From Alkalihalobacterium alkalinitrilicum (GTDB taxonomy: Bacteria > Bacillota > Bacilli > Bacillales > Bacillaceae_F): 64,000 nt of DNA. Below are positions 38,300-47,140 of the stretch, in pieces. The stretch's first letter is position 1. Each line of letters starts with the position of its first letter. The position numbers and the translations under genes were made by a program. The notes beneath the pieces were generated by a model that saw only the letters and a program-made list of their open reading frames with translations, had not been told where the DNA came from and searched no databases. The stretch is from contig NZ_KV917368.1 in assembly GCF_002019605.1 (NCBI RefSeq), positions 31,809-95,808 of the forward strand, given 5' to 3'.

Positions 38300-39166
38300 T
38301 TATGCAGCTGATTGGCTGGGTTGAGTTCGGTATTCTACTGGACTTAAACCAGCCACTTTTCCTTTTGATCGTACATGGTTGTACCAGTAGATATATTCTT
38401 CAATCCGTCTTTTTAATTCTTCATAGTTTACTAATTCTTCCCCATAATACATTTCTTGCTTTAAAATACCAAAGAAATTCTCCATCGAAGCATTGTCTGC
38501 GCAGGTTGCTTTACGTGACATGCTTTGGAATACTTTATTTTCTTTTAATGTCCTCACCCATTGACTGTGCTGGTAATGCCAGCCTTGATCGGAATGGATG
38601 GTGGTGCGATAAGTTGCATGATTATTTATTATCTCTATTGTTTCTTTTAAAGGCTCCATGACAAGGTCTAACGTGGGACGTTTCTTGATTTCAAAAGCAA
38701 TAATTTCCCCGTTATAAAGGTCAAGAATCGGATTTAAATATAACTTCTCTTCGTCTAGACATTTGAATTCTGTAATGTCGGTTACTAATTTTTGTAGAGG
38801 GATAGGTGTGCTAAAGCGGCGGGATAATCTGTTTTTCGCTATTCTTCCAACCTTCCCCTTATAAGAATTGTATTTACGAGATTTCCTCATAAATTTCACA
38901 CACTTTAACCCCAATTCACGCATTATACGATACACTTTTTTATGGTTTATAGAATGTCCTAACTTCTTTAATTCTTTCGTGATCCGTTTATAACCATAAC
39001 GTTCATGAAACTTTTTAAATAGTTCCGTAATGATTTTTTTAAATTCTGAGTCCGAATCTTCTCTGTCAAAGTTCCCGACATGATAGTGGTAGGTTGCTTC
39101 TGGAATTCCCACGACAAGGAGAATATCTTTTAATCGGAATCCATCTTCTTTGAGTTCGAATGCCAC
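38300..39166 (-). pseudogene. IS3-family transposase OrfB, frame broken from its leader
   Basis: The DDE catalytic core is complete: TDITEF (first Asp), HSDQGWHYQHS (second Asp), and SMENFFGILKQE with the Glu, plus the usual LSPVEYRTQPSQ end. In this family OrfB is reached by a -1 frameshift from OrfA. The linker frame (KEEKKLTREEELERENELL to KHKQ) leads not into OrfB but to a stop in MDSD-TAA; an additional one-base shift near 39170 is needed to join VAFELKEDG. There is no normal ribosome site at 39166. This copy is therefore probably inactive. Confidence 0.75.
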
Positions 39167-39284
39167 CTTTGCTTGTGCTTTTCGTGGAAGGCATTCTGAT
39201 TCTCTCGAAAAGCTTTCAACTTTTTTAGGTAAGCATTTTCTAGTCGCAATAATTCATTCTCGCGTTCCAGTTCTTCTTCGCGTG

Positions 39285-39692
39285 TTAACTTCTTCTCTTC
39301 TTTTTCATTGGTTTATTGGTGTTTTTAGACATATAAGATCGCCCCTTTAATCTTGGTTTTAGGCCTTCTATCCCTTGTTCATTAAATGTTTTCATCCAAC
39401 GGTGAATTAATGAAGGATTATTCAATCGAAATTGTTCAGCAGTTTCCTGAAAAGAAGCACCTGTCTCTACCATAAATTGTATCGTATCCATTTTAAATTG
39501 AACAGAGTAGGCACCTTTCATTTTTCTTCGCTTTAATCCCTCTATCCCTTTTATTTTATAGGCTCTTACCCAATCTTGTATTGGTGTTTGAGAGGGCATA
39601 TTATATTTTTTCGCTAGTGACTTATATCCAAGATTTCCATTTAAATACTCGGTAACAAGCTTTATTTTAAATGCTTCACTATATTTGGCCAT
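39285..39692 (-). CDS. IS3-family transposase OrfA (helix-turn-helix protein)
   Basis: A 135-residue protein with two helix-turn-helix units (SEAFKIKLVTEYLNGNLGYKSLAKKYN and the second around SFQETAEQFRLNNPSLIHRW), basic C-terminus NKPMKKKRRS. The end contains GAAAAAG, the expected -1 slip region leading into the OrfB leader. It lies at the 5' end of the IS on the minus strand. Confidence 0.88.
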   Translation of the reverse strand: MAKYSEAFKIKLVTEYLNGNLGYKSLAKKYNMPSQTPIQDWVRAYKIKGIEGLKRRKMKGAYSVQFKMDTIQFMVETGASFQETAEQFRLNNPSLIHRWMKTFNEQGIEGLKPRLKGRSYMSKNTNKPMKKKRRS

Positions 39693-39750
39693 AAAAACAC
39701 CCCCGAGAGTTAGATTTTCTACTCTAACTTTCGGGGGTCGGTACCTTGAA

Positions 39751-39766
39751 GGCTCTCTTTTTTACA
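39751..39766. terminator. Right arm of the terminator split by the IS3-family element
   Basis: GGCTCTCTTTTTT; the partner arm is at 38251-38260. Without the IS the two arms would form a 10-bp stem. Confidence 0.8.
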
Positions 39767-39774
39767 CGGCAAGA

Positions 39775-39936
39775 CTACTGATTTTTCTTTTTCTTTTTAT
39801 TATTTTGGCGTTGCTCTTCAGTCAAAGGCTCATTTGCCATTTCTTGACCAAATTTGGAATTATATCCAACGTCTTTTCCTTGTCCTTTAGCAGCATTTGC
39901 TCCAGGGATTATGTGATTAGACTTTCTTTTTGTCAA
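39775..39936 (-). CDS. sspO: Small acid-soluble spore protein O
   Basis: A 53-residue minor [24 protein letters not shown], then [16 protein letters not shown] at the C-terminus, matching SspO (CotK). The start is TTG, supported by TGGAGGTGAT eight bases upstream. Divergent from aconitase, the standard Bacillus order sspO-citB. Confidence 0.93.
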   Translation of the reverse strand: MTKRKSNHIIPGANAAKGQGKDVGYNSKFGQEMANEPLTEEQRQNNKKKKKNQ

Positions 39937-40106
39937 TGAAATCACCTCCATTACAGTAGTTTTTCTAAAAACTTAATTTTAATTTCAAAAATTCATTTAT
40001 TCTTTAAGAATCTTTTGCTATTCTAGAGTAGGGAAAGTGACAAGTAATGAAAAAAAGCGCTTTCGTAATTTTTTTTCCATTTTAGTTACTTTAATACCCC
40101 ACGATT

Positions 40107-40135
40107 TCGACAACTTTGTCAATCTGTTATATAAT
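40107..40135 (+). promoter_or_regulatory. Aconitase promoter
   Basis: TCGACA (40107-40112) and TATAAT (40130-40135), 17-base spacing, 22 bases before the start. A CcpC dyad was not clearly found. Confidence 0.7.
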
Positions 40136-40156
40136 AGTTTTGAGGAGGGAATACAT

Positions 40157-42883
40157 ATGACAAATAATACTTTTAACGCACGTTCATCTTTTGAAGCGAA
40201 TGGTAAAAAGTATGATTACTATCGCCTTCAAGCATTAGAAGAAGCAGGTGTCGGTTCAGTCTCTAAGCTTCCTTATTCAATTAAGGTGTTATTAGAGTCA
40301 GTTCTTCGCCAAGAAGATGGTTTCGTAATTAAAAAAGAACACGTAGAAAATCTAGCAAAATGGGGTACTAGCGAATTACAAGATATCGATGTACCTTTTA
40401 AACCTTCACGAGTTATCCTTCAAGACTTTACTGGGGTACCATGTGTGGTTGACCTTGCTTCACTTCGTAAAGCAATGGCAGACCTTGGGGGAGATCCACA
40501 AAAGATTAACCCTGAAATCCCAGTTGACCTTGTAATTGACCACTCTGTACAAGTTGATAAAGCAGGTACAGCTGATTCATTGAATTTTAATATGGATCTT
40601 GAGTTTGCTCGTAACGGAGAGCGCTACCAGTTCTTAAGCTGGGCGCAAAAAGCATTTGATAATTACCGTGCTGTACCACCTGCAACAGGTATCGTACACC
40701 AAGTTAACCTTGAGTACTTAGCAAATGTAGTTCACGCTTTAGAACAAGAAGATGGTTCATCTTTAACATTCCCAGATTCATTATTTGGTACAGACTCTCA
40801 TACAACAATGATCAACGGTATTGGTGTGCTTGGATGGGGTGTTGGTGGAATTGAAGCTGAAGCTGGAATGCTTGGACAACCTTCATACTTCCCAGTACCT
40901 GAAGTTATTGGGGTAAAAATTACTGGTTCTCTTCCAAGTGGAACGACAGCTACTGACGTTGCTCTAAAAGTAACGCAAGTGTTACGTGAAAAGAAAGTTG
41001 TTGGTAAATTTGTTGAGTTCTACGGTCCTGGCTTAGCTGAAATGCCACTTGCAGACCGAGCAACGATCTCAAATATGGCTCCTGAATATGGTGCTACATG
41101 TGGTTTCTTCCCGATCGATAAAGAAGCATTAAACTACATGCGCTTAACAGGTCGTGACGAAGAGCAAATTAAGCTTGTTGAAGAATATTCTAAAGCTAAC
41201 GGATTATTCTACGTGCCTGGTGAGACGCCAGATCCAACATATACAAGTGTCGTGGAAATCGACCTTTCTGAGATTGAAGCAAATCTTTCTGGTCCTAAGC
41301 GTCCTCAAGACTTAATTCCGTTCACCCAAATGCAACCTGAGTTCAAAAGAGCAGTAACGGCTCCAGCTGGAACACAAGGTCTTGGTTTAACTGAAGATGA
41401 GTTCAATAAAGAAGTAACAGTTAAACTTGCAAATGGAAATGAAACAACAATGAAAACAGGTGCAATTGCAATTGCTGCGATTACAAGCTGTACGAATACA
41501 TCTAATCCTTACGTATTAGTTGGTGCAGGGCTTGTTGCTAAAAAAGCGGCTGAAAAAGGCTTACAAGTACCAGAATACGTAAAAACATCATTAGCACCAG
41601 GTTCTAAAGTAGTTACAGGATACCTGCAAGACTCTGGATTACTTCCATACCTTGAGCAATTAGGTTTCAACATTGTTGGTTATGGTTGTACAACATGTAT
41701 CGGTAACTCTGGACCTTTAGCTGATGAAATCGAAAAAGCGGTAGCAGACAACGATTTAACAATAACATCTGTACTTTCTGGTAACCGTAACTTTGAAGGA
41801 CGTATCCATCCATTAGTTAAAGCTAACTACTTAGCTTCACCACCATTAGTAGTTGCTTATGCTTTAGCTGGTACAGTTGATATCGATCTTAAGAACGATG
41901 TAATCGGTCAAGATAAAGATGGTAAAGATGTTTACTTTGATGATATTTGGCCAACTGCTGAAGAAATTAAATCTGTTGTAGAACAGACAGTTACTCCTGA
42001 ACTATTCAAAAGAGAGTATGAAAATGTATTCAAGAGTAACCCGCGTTGGAACGAAATTGAAACAACTGATGATGCTCTTTATAAGTGGGATGATGAGTCA
42101 ACTTATATTGCAAACCCACCATTCTTTGAGAATTTATCACCAGAAGCGGATGAAATTGCACCATTACAAGGTTTGCGAGTAATTGGTAAATTAGGAGATA
42201 CAGTAACAACTGACCATATTTCTCCTGCTGGTTCATTCGGAAAAGAAACTCCAGCTGGTAAATACTTAGTTTCTAAAGGTGTAGAGCCACGTGACTTCAA
42301 CTCTTATGGTTCACGTCGTGGACACCATGAAGTAATGATGCGTGGTACGTTTGCAAACATCCGTATTCGTAACCAAGTAGCTCCAGGTACAGAAGGTGGT
42401 TTCACTACGTACTGGCCAACTGATGAAGTTATGCCAATCTATGATGCAGCAATGAAGTATAAAGAAGATGGTACTGGTTTAGTAATCCTAGCTGGGAAAG
42501 ACTACGGTATGGGAAGCTCACGTGACTGGGCAGCTAAAGGTACAAACCTTCTAGGTATTAAAACAGTTATTGCTGAAAGCTATGAGCGTATTCACCGTTC
42601 TAACCTTGTGTTAATGGGTGTACTTCCTCTTCAATTCAAAGAAGGCGAAAGCGCTGATACTCTTGGATTAACTGGTAAAGAAACAATTGAAGTAGCAGTA
42701 ACAAACGAAGTTAAACCTCGTGACATGGTTAAAGTTACAGCAACTGACGAAGCAGGTAAGAAAACAGAATTTGAAGTTCTGGTTCGTTTCGACAGTGAAG
42801 TAGAAATTGACTACTATCGTCATGGTGGTATTCTTCAAATGGTACTTCGTAATAAACTTGCAAGTGAAAGAACAAAAGCATAA
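40157..42883 (+). CDS. citB: Aconitate hydratase (aconitase)
   Basis: Interconverts citrate and isocitrate in the TCA cycle; in Bacillus the apo form also binds RNA. The 908-residue protein has the 4Fe-4S ligands in [10 protein letters not shown] and [32 protein letters not shown], and the C-terminal swivel-domain motifs [16 protein letters not shown] and [18 protein letters not shown] longer upstream reading exists; ATG 40157 follows GAGGAGGGA and gives the standard N-terminus. A strong terminator follows. Confidence 0.98.
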   Translation: MTNNTFNARSSFEANGKKYDYYRLQALEEAGVGSVSKLPYSIKVLLESVLRQEDGFVIKKEHVENLAKWGTSELQDIDVPFKPSRVILQDFTGVPCVVDLASLRKAMADLGGDPQKINPEIPVDLVIDHSVQVDKAGTADSLNFNMDLEFARNGERYQFLSWAQKAFDNYRAVPPATGIVHQVNLEYLANVVHALEQEDGSSLTFPDSLFGTDSHTTMINGIGVLGWGVGGIEAEAGMLGQPSYFPVPEVIGVKITGSLPSGTTATDVALKVTQVLREKKVVGKFVEFYGPGLAEMPLADRATISNMAPEYGATCGFFPIDKEALNYMRLTGRDEEQIKLVEEYSKANGLFYVPGETPDPTYTSVVEIDLSEIEANLSGPKRPQDLIPFTQMQPEFKRAVTAPAGTQGLGLTEDEFNKEVTVKLANGNETTMKTGAIAIAAITSCTNTSNPYVLVGAGLVAKKAAEKGLQVPEYVKTSLAPGSKVVTGYLQDSGLLPYLEQLGFNIVGYGCTTCIGNSGPLADEIEKAVADNDLTITSVLSGNRNFEGRIHPLVKANYLASPPLVVAYALAGTVDIDLKNDVIGQDKDGKDVYFDDIWPTAEEIKSVVEQTVTPELFKREYENVFKSNPRWNEIETTDDALYKWDDESTYIANPPFFENLSPEADEIAPLQGLRVIGKLGDTVTTDHISPAGSFGKETPAGKYLVSKGVEPRDFNSYGSRRGHHEVMMRGTFANIRIRNQVAPGTEGGFTTYWPTDEVMPIYDAAMKYKEDGTGLVILAGKDYGMGSSRDWAAKGTNLLGIKTVIAESYERIHRSNLVLMGVLPLQFKEGESADTLGLTGKETIEVAVTNEVKPRDMVKVTATDEAGKKTEFEVLVRFDSEVEIDYYRHGGILQMVLRNKLASERTKA

Positions 42884-42892
42884 TAAATTAAG

Positions 42893-42928
42893 AAAGTGAG
42901 GCTGATCATTTGATCAGCCTCACTTTTT
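42893..42928 (+). terminator. Terminator of citB
   Basis: 16-bp perfect stem AAAGTGAGGCTGATCA/TGATCAGCCTCACTTT with a 2-base apex, T run. Confidence 0.9.
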
Positions 42929-42995
42929 ACTTTTTCTAAATGAAAAAACTGTCAGATATTTGCTTGTCGGATCTGTTCAAAGAATCTTTTTTAAC

Positions 42996-43340
42996 TTACT
43001 TTTTAATGTAATACGTGGCACGATCGGTTTTGATCGTCATAAACTCTTTAGACGTTTCAAAGGATAAAAGTTGTCTGATCGGTAATTCGTAACTATTTAA
43101 AGGAAGTTTGGCTTTTCCATTTGAATGCACAACGGTTCCTTTTCCGCGTAATTGAATCGTGTACGGGTCAACATAATCATCTGTATCATCCGCTTGATGC
43201 ACAACTTCTACTTCCTCAAGTGAAAGCGTATTGCGGTCTACATCATCTCGTTCATTTTTTTCAATTGAGAGTTGTTCCCCTTTCCAATCCTTTAAGTGAT
43301 TGAGTATTGATTCAATTCCTTCATATGACTTTTCCGTCAT
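42996..43340 (-). CDS. Small soluble protein, unknown
   Basis: A 114-residue acidic protein with no membrane segment. The N-terminal helix (YEGIESILNHLKDWKGEQ) is followed by a beta-rich body (TLSLEEVEVVHQADD, YTIQLRGKGTVV, YELPIRQLLSFET, TIKTDRATYYIKK). Not recognised as a named family. The start at 43340 follows GGGGGAC. It stands alone between aconitase and a group of small sporulation-type genes; conserved across Bacillus is likely but not checked. Confidence 0.7.
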   Translation of the reverse strand: MTEKSYEGIESILNHLKDWKGEQLSIEKNERDDVDRNTLSLEEVEVVHQADDTDDYVDPYTIQLRGKGTVVHSNGKAKLPLNSYELPIRQLLSFETSKEFMTIKTDRATYYIKK

Positions 43341-43435
43341 TGTCAGTCCCCCTTCCATTTTACATTCATATTTTTTTCTAATTAAGCCAAACCTATGAAC
43401 GAAATCTTAAACTTCTATGAAAGTGAGGAAAAAAG

Positions 43436-43576
43436 ATGGGACGTACGAAAAAAGGAAATGCGAACGCAAACCGTAATAACAATGCGAAAAAGCAAGGTAA
43501 GCAAAATCATCAAGAAGAATTTGCTTCTTATGCAGAAATCGAAGCAGAAAAAATGAGTCGTGATAGTAAAAAGTAA
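43436..43576 (+). CDS. Short Asn/Lys-rich hydrophilic protein
   Basis: 46 residues: MGRTKKGNANANRNNNAKKQG then a charged helical tail (FASYAEIEAEKMSRDSKK). It resembles in style the small hydrophilic spore proteins of Bacillus (YfhD-like) but no family is certain. GAGGAAA precedes the ATG. The DUF1657 gene follows 15 bases later and may be co-transcribed. Confidence 0.65.
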   Translation: MGRTKKGNANANRNNNAKKQGKQNHQEEFASYAEIEAEKMSRDSKK

Positions 43577-43591
43577 GGAGAGAGCTTTAAT

Positions 43592-43801
43592 ATGACTGTT
43601 CAAACTCAGATGCAGCAAGCACTAGCCCAAGCACAGAGTGTTCAAGCAAGTCTAGTACAATTTTCGCTGGAAACAGAAAACCAACAAGCGAAACAGATGT
43701 TTGAACAATTAGCACAGCAGCAAAAAAATATTTGTAATTTACTTGAAGGTCGATATCAACAAGTGTTAAATGAGGAGCCGCAATTCAATCAAAACTCTTA
43801 A
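43592..43801 (+). CDS. DUF1657 protein
   Basis: A 69-residue, Gln-rich helical protein: TQMQQALAQAQSVQASLVQFSL followed by ENQQAKQMFEQLAQQQKNIC, the core of DUF1657. In Bacillus such genes accompany DUF421 and SpoVA-type genes in spore-resistance operons (spoVA2mob). Here a DUF421 gene follows 157 bases later. GGAGAGAG precedes the ATG. Confidence 0.88.
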   Translation: MTVQTQMQQALAQAQSVQASLVQFSLETENQQAKQMFEQLAQQQKNICNLLEGRYQQVLNEEPQFNQNS

Positions 43802-43860
43802 TACTTCATTTAAAGAGTTGCGACAATGGCTTCTTTAAGTAATGCGGTTCTAAAATGATG

Positions 43861-43935
43861 GTGGCTGACTCCTAAGTGTTCAAATGCACCCGTAAGTAAT
43901 TTGTGTATTTCACTTGGTTTGAGTCAGCTTCCTTA
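43861..43935 (+). repeat. GTGGCTGACTCCTA repeat with distal complementary arm
   Basis: GTGGCTGACTCCTA at 43861-43874 recurs exactly at 61004-61017. Its GGCTGACTC core pairs with GAGTCAGC at 43921-43928 over a long loop. The function is unclear; it lies between the DUF1657 and DUF421 genes. Confidence 0.5.
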
Positions 43936-43958
43936 TCGTAGAAAGGAGTAAATGATGC

Positions 43959-44669
43959 ATGTTTGAGTTTTGGACGGGGGCACCAGATCTTCCTGTATAT
44001 GGATTTTTAATACGCGCACTCATTGTATATGTATATGTCTTTATAATGGTTAAATTACTAGGTCAACGTTCTATGAATTCTATTAACCCAATCGACTTTA
44101 TTTTCGGTGTTATCATCGGGGATATCGTCGGTGAGCCACTCTCGAGTGGTGACCTTCCTCTTGGAGGTCCACTAGCGGCTGCAGCGCTAATCGCAGGTTT
44201 GCACCTTGCATTGTCTGTTCTTGCTTTACATACTCCTCGTTTTAGGAGGGTCATTGAGGATGAACCGATCATTCTTGTTCGTCACGGTAAAATTTTGAAA
44301 AAGGAAATGAAAAAAGCGAAAGTGACAATCGAATCTTTATTAATGGACTTACGATTACTTGAAGCGGATTTAAAGGAAGTGGATTACGCTATTTTAGAAG
44401 CAAATGGTCAGATCAGTGTGATTAAACAAAGTCAGTATCAATCGGTTACGGCTCAAGATATGTCTTTATCAACGAATCCTAAAGGGTATCCAACTGTACT
44501 TATTGAGGACGGAAATATCATTTTAGCTAATGTAAAAAAAGTAGGAACTGTGGAGTGGTTGAGGGAACAAGTAACAAAACATGGCTATGGTAGCTATAAG
44601 GATATTTTTCTGATGACCATGGACGAAGGTGGACAAATTTATATAAGTCCTCAAGAAAATCAAACGTAA
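43959..44669 (+). CDS. DUF421 (YetF-like) membrane protein
   Basis: A 236-residue protein with three N-terminal helices (GFLIRALIVYVYVFIMVKLLG; PIDFIFGVIIGDIVGEPLSSG; GPLAAAALIAGLHLALSVLAL) and a cytoplasmic pair of DUF421 domains (EDEPIILVRHGKILKKEM, DLRLLEADLKEVDYAILEANGQISVI). The GQRSMNSINPIDFIFG region is the family signature. Related 2Duf proteins raise spore heat resistance in some Bacillus. AAAGGAG precedes the ATG by 11 bases. Confidence 0.9.
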   Translation: MFEFWTGAPDLPVYGFLIRALIVYVYVFIMVKLLGQRSMNSINPIDFIFGVIIGDIVGEPLSSGDLPLGGPLAAAALIAGLHLALSVLALHTPRFRRVIEDEPIILVRHGKILKKEMKKAKVTIESLLMDLRLLEADLKEVDYAILEANGQISVIKQSQYQSVTAQDMSLSTNPKGYPTVLIEDGNIILANVKKVGTVEWLREQVTKHGYGSYKDIFLMTMDEGGQIYISPQENQT

Positions 44670-44763
44670 AGCATTATATGCAGTAAGTACTATATCTTGT
44701 TGGACCTAATACAAAGTAAGAGTTTTCTCACAATTATGTATAATTTCACTCTTTATCAGTAAC

Positions 44764-44778
44764 AATAGTGATACTATT
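44764..44778. promoter_or_regulatory. Palindrome upstream of the FbpB-like gene, possible operator
   Basis: AATAGT-GAT-ACTATT, a perfect 6-base dyad 17 bases before the FbpB-like start. It is not a standard Fur box (GATAATGATTATC type). Confidence 0.3.
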
Positions 44779-44795
44779 AAGGAGGAGTGATATTT

Positions 44796-44936
44796 ATGAG
44801 GAAAGTTAGAAAATTATCATTTGAAGAACTAGTACAGGAAAATAAACGTGAGTTATTAAATGATAAAGAAGCCCTTGAGAAATTGGAAGAACGTTGGGAA
44901 CAAAAAATACAAAGAGAAAATGGAGCCGCTTTATAA
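44796..44936 (+). CDS. FbpB-like small basic protein
   Basis: 46 residues: MRKVRKLSFEELVQENKREL then LNDKEALEKLEERWEQK, the pattern of the Fur-regulated basic protein FbpB family, which in B. subtilis works with the small RNA FsrA during iron limitation. AAGGAGGAG precedes the ATG. No clear Fur box was seen, so iron control here is unproven. Confidence 0.8.
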   Translation: MRKVRKLSFEELVQENKRELLNDKEALEKLEERWEQKIQRENGAAL

Positions 44937-45135
44937 TAAAAGGCGCTGTTCATGTTTAGTGTTGATTTTCCATCCTTTAGTTATACTGAAAGACGAGTGA
45001 ACTACTTTCTCACGCTATATGTCGGTAAGTGTTGATTGTCAGGGGCTGTATATGACCATTCCACTTTTCTTATAAAAACTGCCACTTATGATTTGTTCCT
45101 TTTTTGCTTACATTATAGGTAAGGAGGGGGATACA

Positions 45136-45276
45136 ATGGCAAAGTCAAAACATGCATTTGATCAGTTTCGCCCAAATCATTTAGGCACGCAGCCTAGGAA
45201 AAGTGACTCAAACAAAGGGAAGAAAATGAATACAAAAGGGAATGAGCATCCAGATTATGTTCCACCGAAAGGCTAA
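45136..45276 (+). CDS. sspN: Small acid-soluble spore protein N
   Basis: 46 residues: MAKSKHAFDQFRPNHLGTQP then NKGKKMNTKGNEHPDYVPPKG. The PNHLGTQP and NKGKKM segments match SspN. AAGGAGGGGG precedes the ATG. In B. subtilis sspN lies next to tlp; here 8 kb of other genes separate them. Confidence 0.9.
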   Translation: MAKSKHAFDQFRPNHLGTQPRKSDSNKGKKMNTKGNEHPDYVPPKG

Positions 45277-45286
45277 GATTTAATTT

Positions 45287-45373
45287 AAAAGTGCCAGTGC
45301 ACCTCGTTTAATTCGGTAAGAAGTGCTATAAAGTTTAGCATTGAACATCGATAAGGAGGTGTCTGGCACTTTT
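45287..45373 (+). terminator. Long imperfect hairpin after sspN
   Basis: AAAAGTGCCAG...CACCTC pairs with GAGGTG...CTGGCACTTTT across a 50-base loop, with symmetrical A and T edges. Probably a terminator; the long loop is unusual and could hold a remnant insertion. Confidence 0.55.
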
Positions 45374-45462
45374 GTCATGAGATGACTTTTTTACATAAAC
45401 TATCGTAACGAAGAGTGAGCCATGCTATCATGAAGAAAATAGGATCTTAGAGGAGTATAGTT

Positions 45463-45648
45463 ATGGCTAAAAATCAATATCATTTTTGTGCAACTTGTAA
45501 ACATTTTAAGGTGCTAAAAACAAATGGAAAAACGAATTATTTTTGTTCACGTTTAGGGTTCGAGACGAAATCGAATTATCAGTTTGATTGTTGGGACCCT
45601 AAAGACAACGTGGTAAAGTTAATGCAACAACGTCGTGTTGAAACGTGA
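45463..45648 (+). CDS. Small Cys-rich protein, unknown
   Basis: 61 residues with four Cys in zinc-finger-like spacing: FCATCKHF, then NYFCSRLGFETK and FDCWDPKD. Basic C-terminus (KLMQQRRVET). No named family recognised. GAGGAG precedes the ATG. A zinc-binding or iron-sulphur-type role is possible. It stands alone between sspN and a VanZ-like gene. Confidence 0.75.
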   Translation: MAKNQYHFCATCKHFKVLKTNGKTNYFCSRLGFETKSNYQFDCWDPKDNVVKLMQQRRVET

Positions 45649-45752
45649 TGAGATTCATCACTTATTGGGGATGAAAATGTCTTGTCTAATTACGCTAAAA
45701 AATAAATAATAAAACAAGAGTTAATAATGCGGAGTTTGAAAATTAGAAGGAC

Positions 45753-46253
45753 GTGTTCCAAATTCGTACAAAATTAAATTTATCAACTCATCAACAAATA
45801 AGAGCGGTTGCTTTTGTTTTATTTGTTATTTATTTAGGTTTGCTTTTTTACGTCACCTTATTTGCTTGGAATTATGGTGCCTCACTTGGACCAGCTGGAC
45901 CTGGTGGACGAAATTATAATATTATTCCTTTTCGAAGTATTTATCGTATTGCTGTATTCAGTAAAGACATCATGGACCCTATTGTCATCTTATTAGGAAA
46001 TGTTGTTTTATTTATGCCGTTCGGTTTCTTATTGCCTTTTGTATTTAAATATTTTAAGAACGTTATTCTAAAGGTGACCTTTATTTCTTGTTTGATTTCA
46101 ATATTCATTGAAGTGAGTCAATTTTTGTTTACATTGCGTGTTGCCAATGTGGATGACGTTATTTTAAATACATTTGGTGCATTTTTAGGTGTGATTATTT
46201 TTGTAGTTCTTAATTCCTTTAAAAAACGAATTATCTTTTTTTATAAGAAATAA
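45753..46253 (+). CDS. VanZ-like membrane protein
   Basis: A 166-residue protein with four or five membrane helices. The VanZ pattern is visible: NIIPFRSIYRI, ILLGNVVLFMPFGFLLPFVF, ISIFIEVSQFLFTLRVANVDDVILNTFGAFLG. VanZ homologues affect teicoplanin susceptibility and cell-envelope traits, usually with unknown mechanism. Starts at GTG after AGAAGGA. A terminator follows. Confidence 0.88.
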   Translation: MFQIRTKLNLSTHQQIRAVAFVLFVIYLGLLFYVTLFAWNYGASLGPAGPGGRNYNIIPFRSIYRIAVFSKDIMDPIVILLGNVVLFMPFGFLLPFVFKYFKNVILKVTFISCLISIFIEVSQFLFTLRVANVDDVILNTFGAFLGVIIFVVLNSFKKRIIFFYKK

Positions 46254-46289
46254 GGAACCCTAACGTTATGTTTGGGTTCCTTGTTTTTA
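46252..46289. terminator. Terminator after the VanZ-like gene
   Basis: Stem AAGGAACCC/GGGTTCCTT with a 13-base loop and GTTTTT; convergent gene follows. Confidence 0.8.
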
Positions 46290-46293
46290 TCGG

Positions 46294-46920
46294 CTAATTG
46301 GGTAATACACGTTTTTTCCATAACTTAAAACATCCAAAAACGATGACTACAAATAAGATATATAGAAGAAGTATTATAATTAGGTCACGGGGGTTAGTGA
46401 CTAATGTATTTCCGACGATTGCAAATAACAGCATAGAAGGCATTTTACCTAAAGACGAGGCAATCGCATAATTCATAAATGATACGCGACTTAAGGCTGA
46501 ATAAATATTCACAATGATTGAAGGAATAATCGGTATTAGTCGTGTTAGAAATATGACAAAAAATGCATTTTTCTCAAATAATACGGTTATCTTTTCAAGT
46601 GGTTTGTAATTACGAAGTATTGCATTTCCCCAATCTTGAAAGCTGTAACGAACCACAAGGAACATAATAATAGAGGCGGCTGAAGAACCAACCCAAATGA
46701 CAAAAGCCCCTAAAGCAGGACCAAATGCAGCTCCAACTATTCCTCCTATAATAGGGTAGGGAATAATCGGAAATAAAGATAATAACGTTGCGACGATCAT
46801 TGTTAAGAGTATAAAGTCTCTAGCATACATGTTTAGCCATGTTACTAATGAGTCGCCATATAAGTAAAGTAATAAGCCAATGATGACATAAAGTGCTAAT
46901 GCACCTATCTTTTTTAACAT
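46294..46920 (-). CDS. TVP38/TMEM64 (VTT-domain) membrane protein
   Basis: A 208-residue protein with about six helices. The VTT/SNARE-associated core is seen in FPIIPYPIIGGIVGAAFGPALGAFVIWVGSSAAS and in FVIFLTRLIPIIPSIIVNIYSALSRVSFMNYAIASSLGKMPS. Related DedA-superfamily proteins act in lipid scrambling or envelope homeostasis. AAGGAGA precedes the ATG. It faces away from the copper genes across a 220-base gap. Confidence 0.9.
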   Translation of the reverse strand: MLKKIGALALYVIIGLLLYLYGDSLVTWLNMYARDFILLTMIVATLLSLFPIIPYPIIGGIVGAAFGPALGAFVIWVGSSAASIIMFLVVRYSFQDWGNAILRNYKPLEKITVLFEKNAFFVIFLTRLIPIIPSIIVNIYSALSRVSFMNYAIASSLGKMPSMLLFAIVGNTLVTNPRDLIIILLLYILFVVIVFGCFKLWKKRVLPN

Positions 46921-47065
46921 TTGGGTCTCCTTATGTGATTTATGATAAAAATGAAGCGATCGAATAAACTTTTTTAGGTACTAAGGTAGTAACGATATCA
47001 ATTATAACGAGACAAGCTTTTATTTAAAAGGATTTATAAAAAAACTTTTTACTTATCACAATAAG

Positions 47066-47093
47066 TTCACATTGTTATTGTATAGTGTATAAT
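47066..47093 (+). promoter_or_regulatory. Promoter of the CopC-CopD genes
   Basis: TTCACA (47066-47071) and TATAAT (47088-47093), 16-base spacing. No CsoR-type GC-rich operator was recognised. Confidence 0.6.
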
Positions 47094-47140
47094 ACTTACA
47101 AGAATACTTGGATTTAAAAAAGAAAAAGGAGTGCAAAACC

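Larger units (their letters stand above)
38270..39745 (-). mobile_element. IS3-family (IS150-type) insertion sequence
   Basis: Ends carry imperfect inverted repeats: GGTGGTTACCCCTAAAAGTT on the left against GGTACCGACCCCCGAAAGTT on the right, and TTGA on both sides (38266-38269 and 39746-39749) fits a 4-base target duplication. It holds two overlapping-frame genes on the minus strand. It is inserted in the loop of a terminator. Confidence 0.85.

Noticed and set aside
40037-40156. N-terminal extension of aconitase
   Set aside because: The extension overlaps the TCGACA/TATAAT promoter; ATG 40157 follows GAGGAGGGA.
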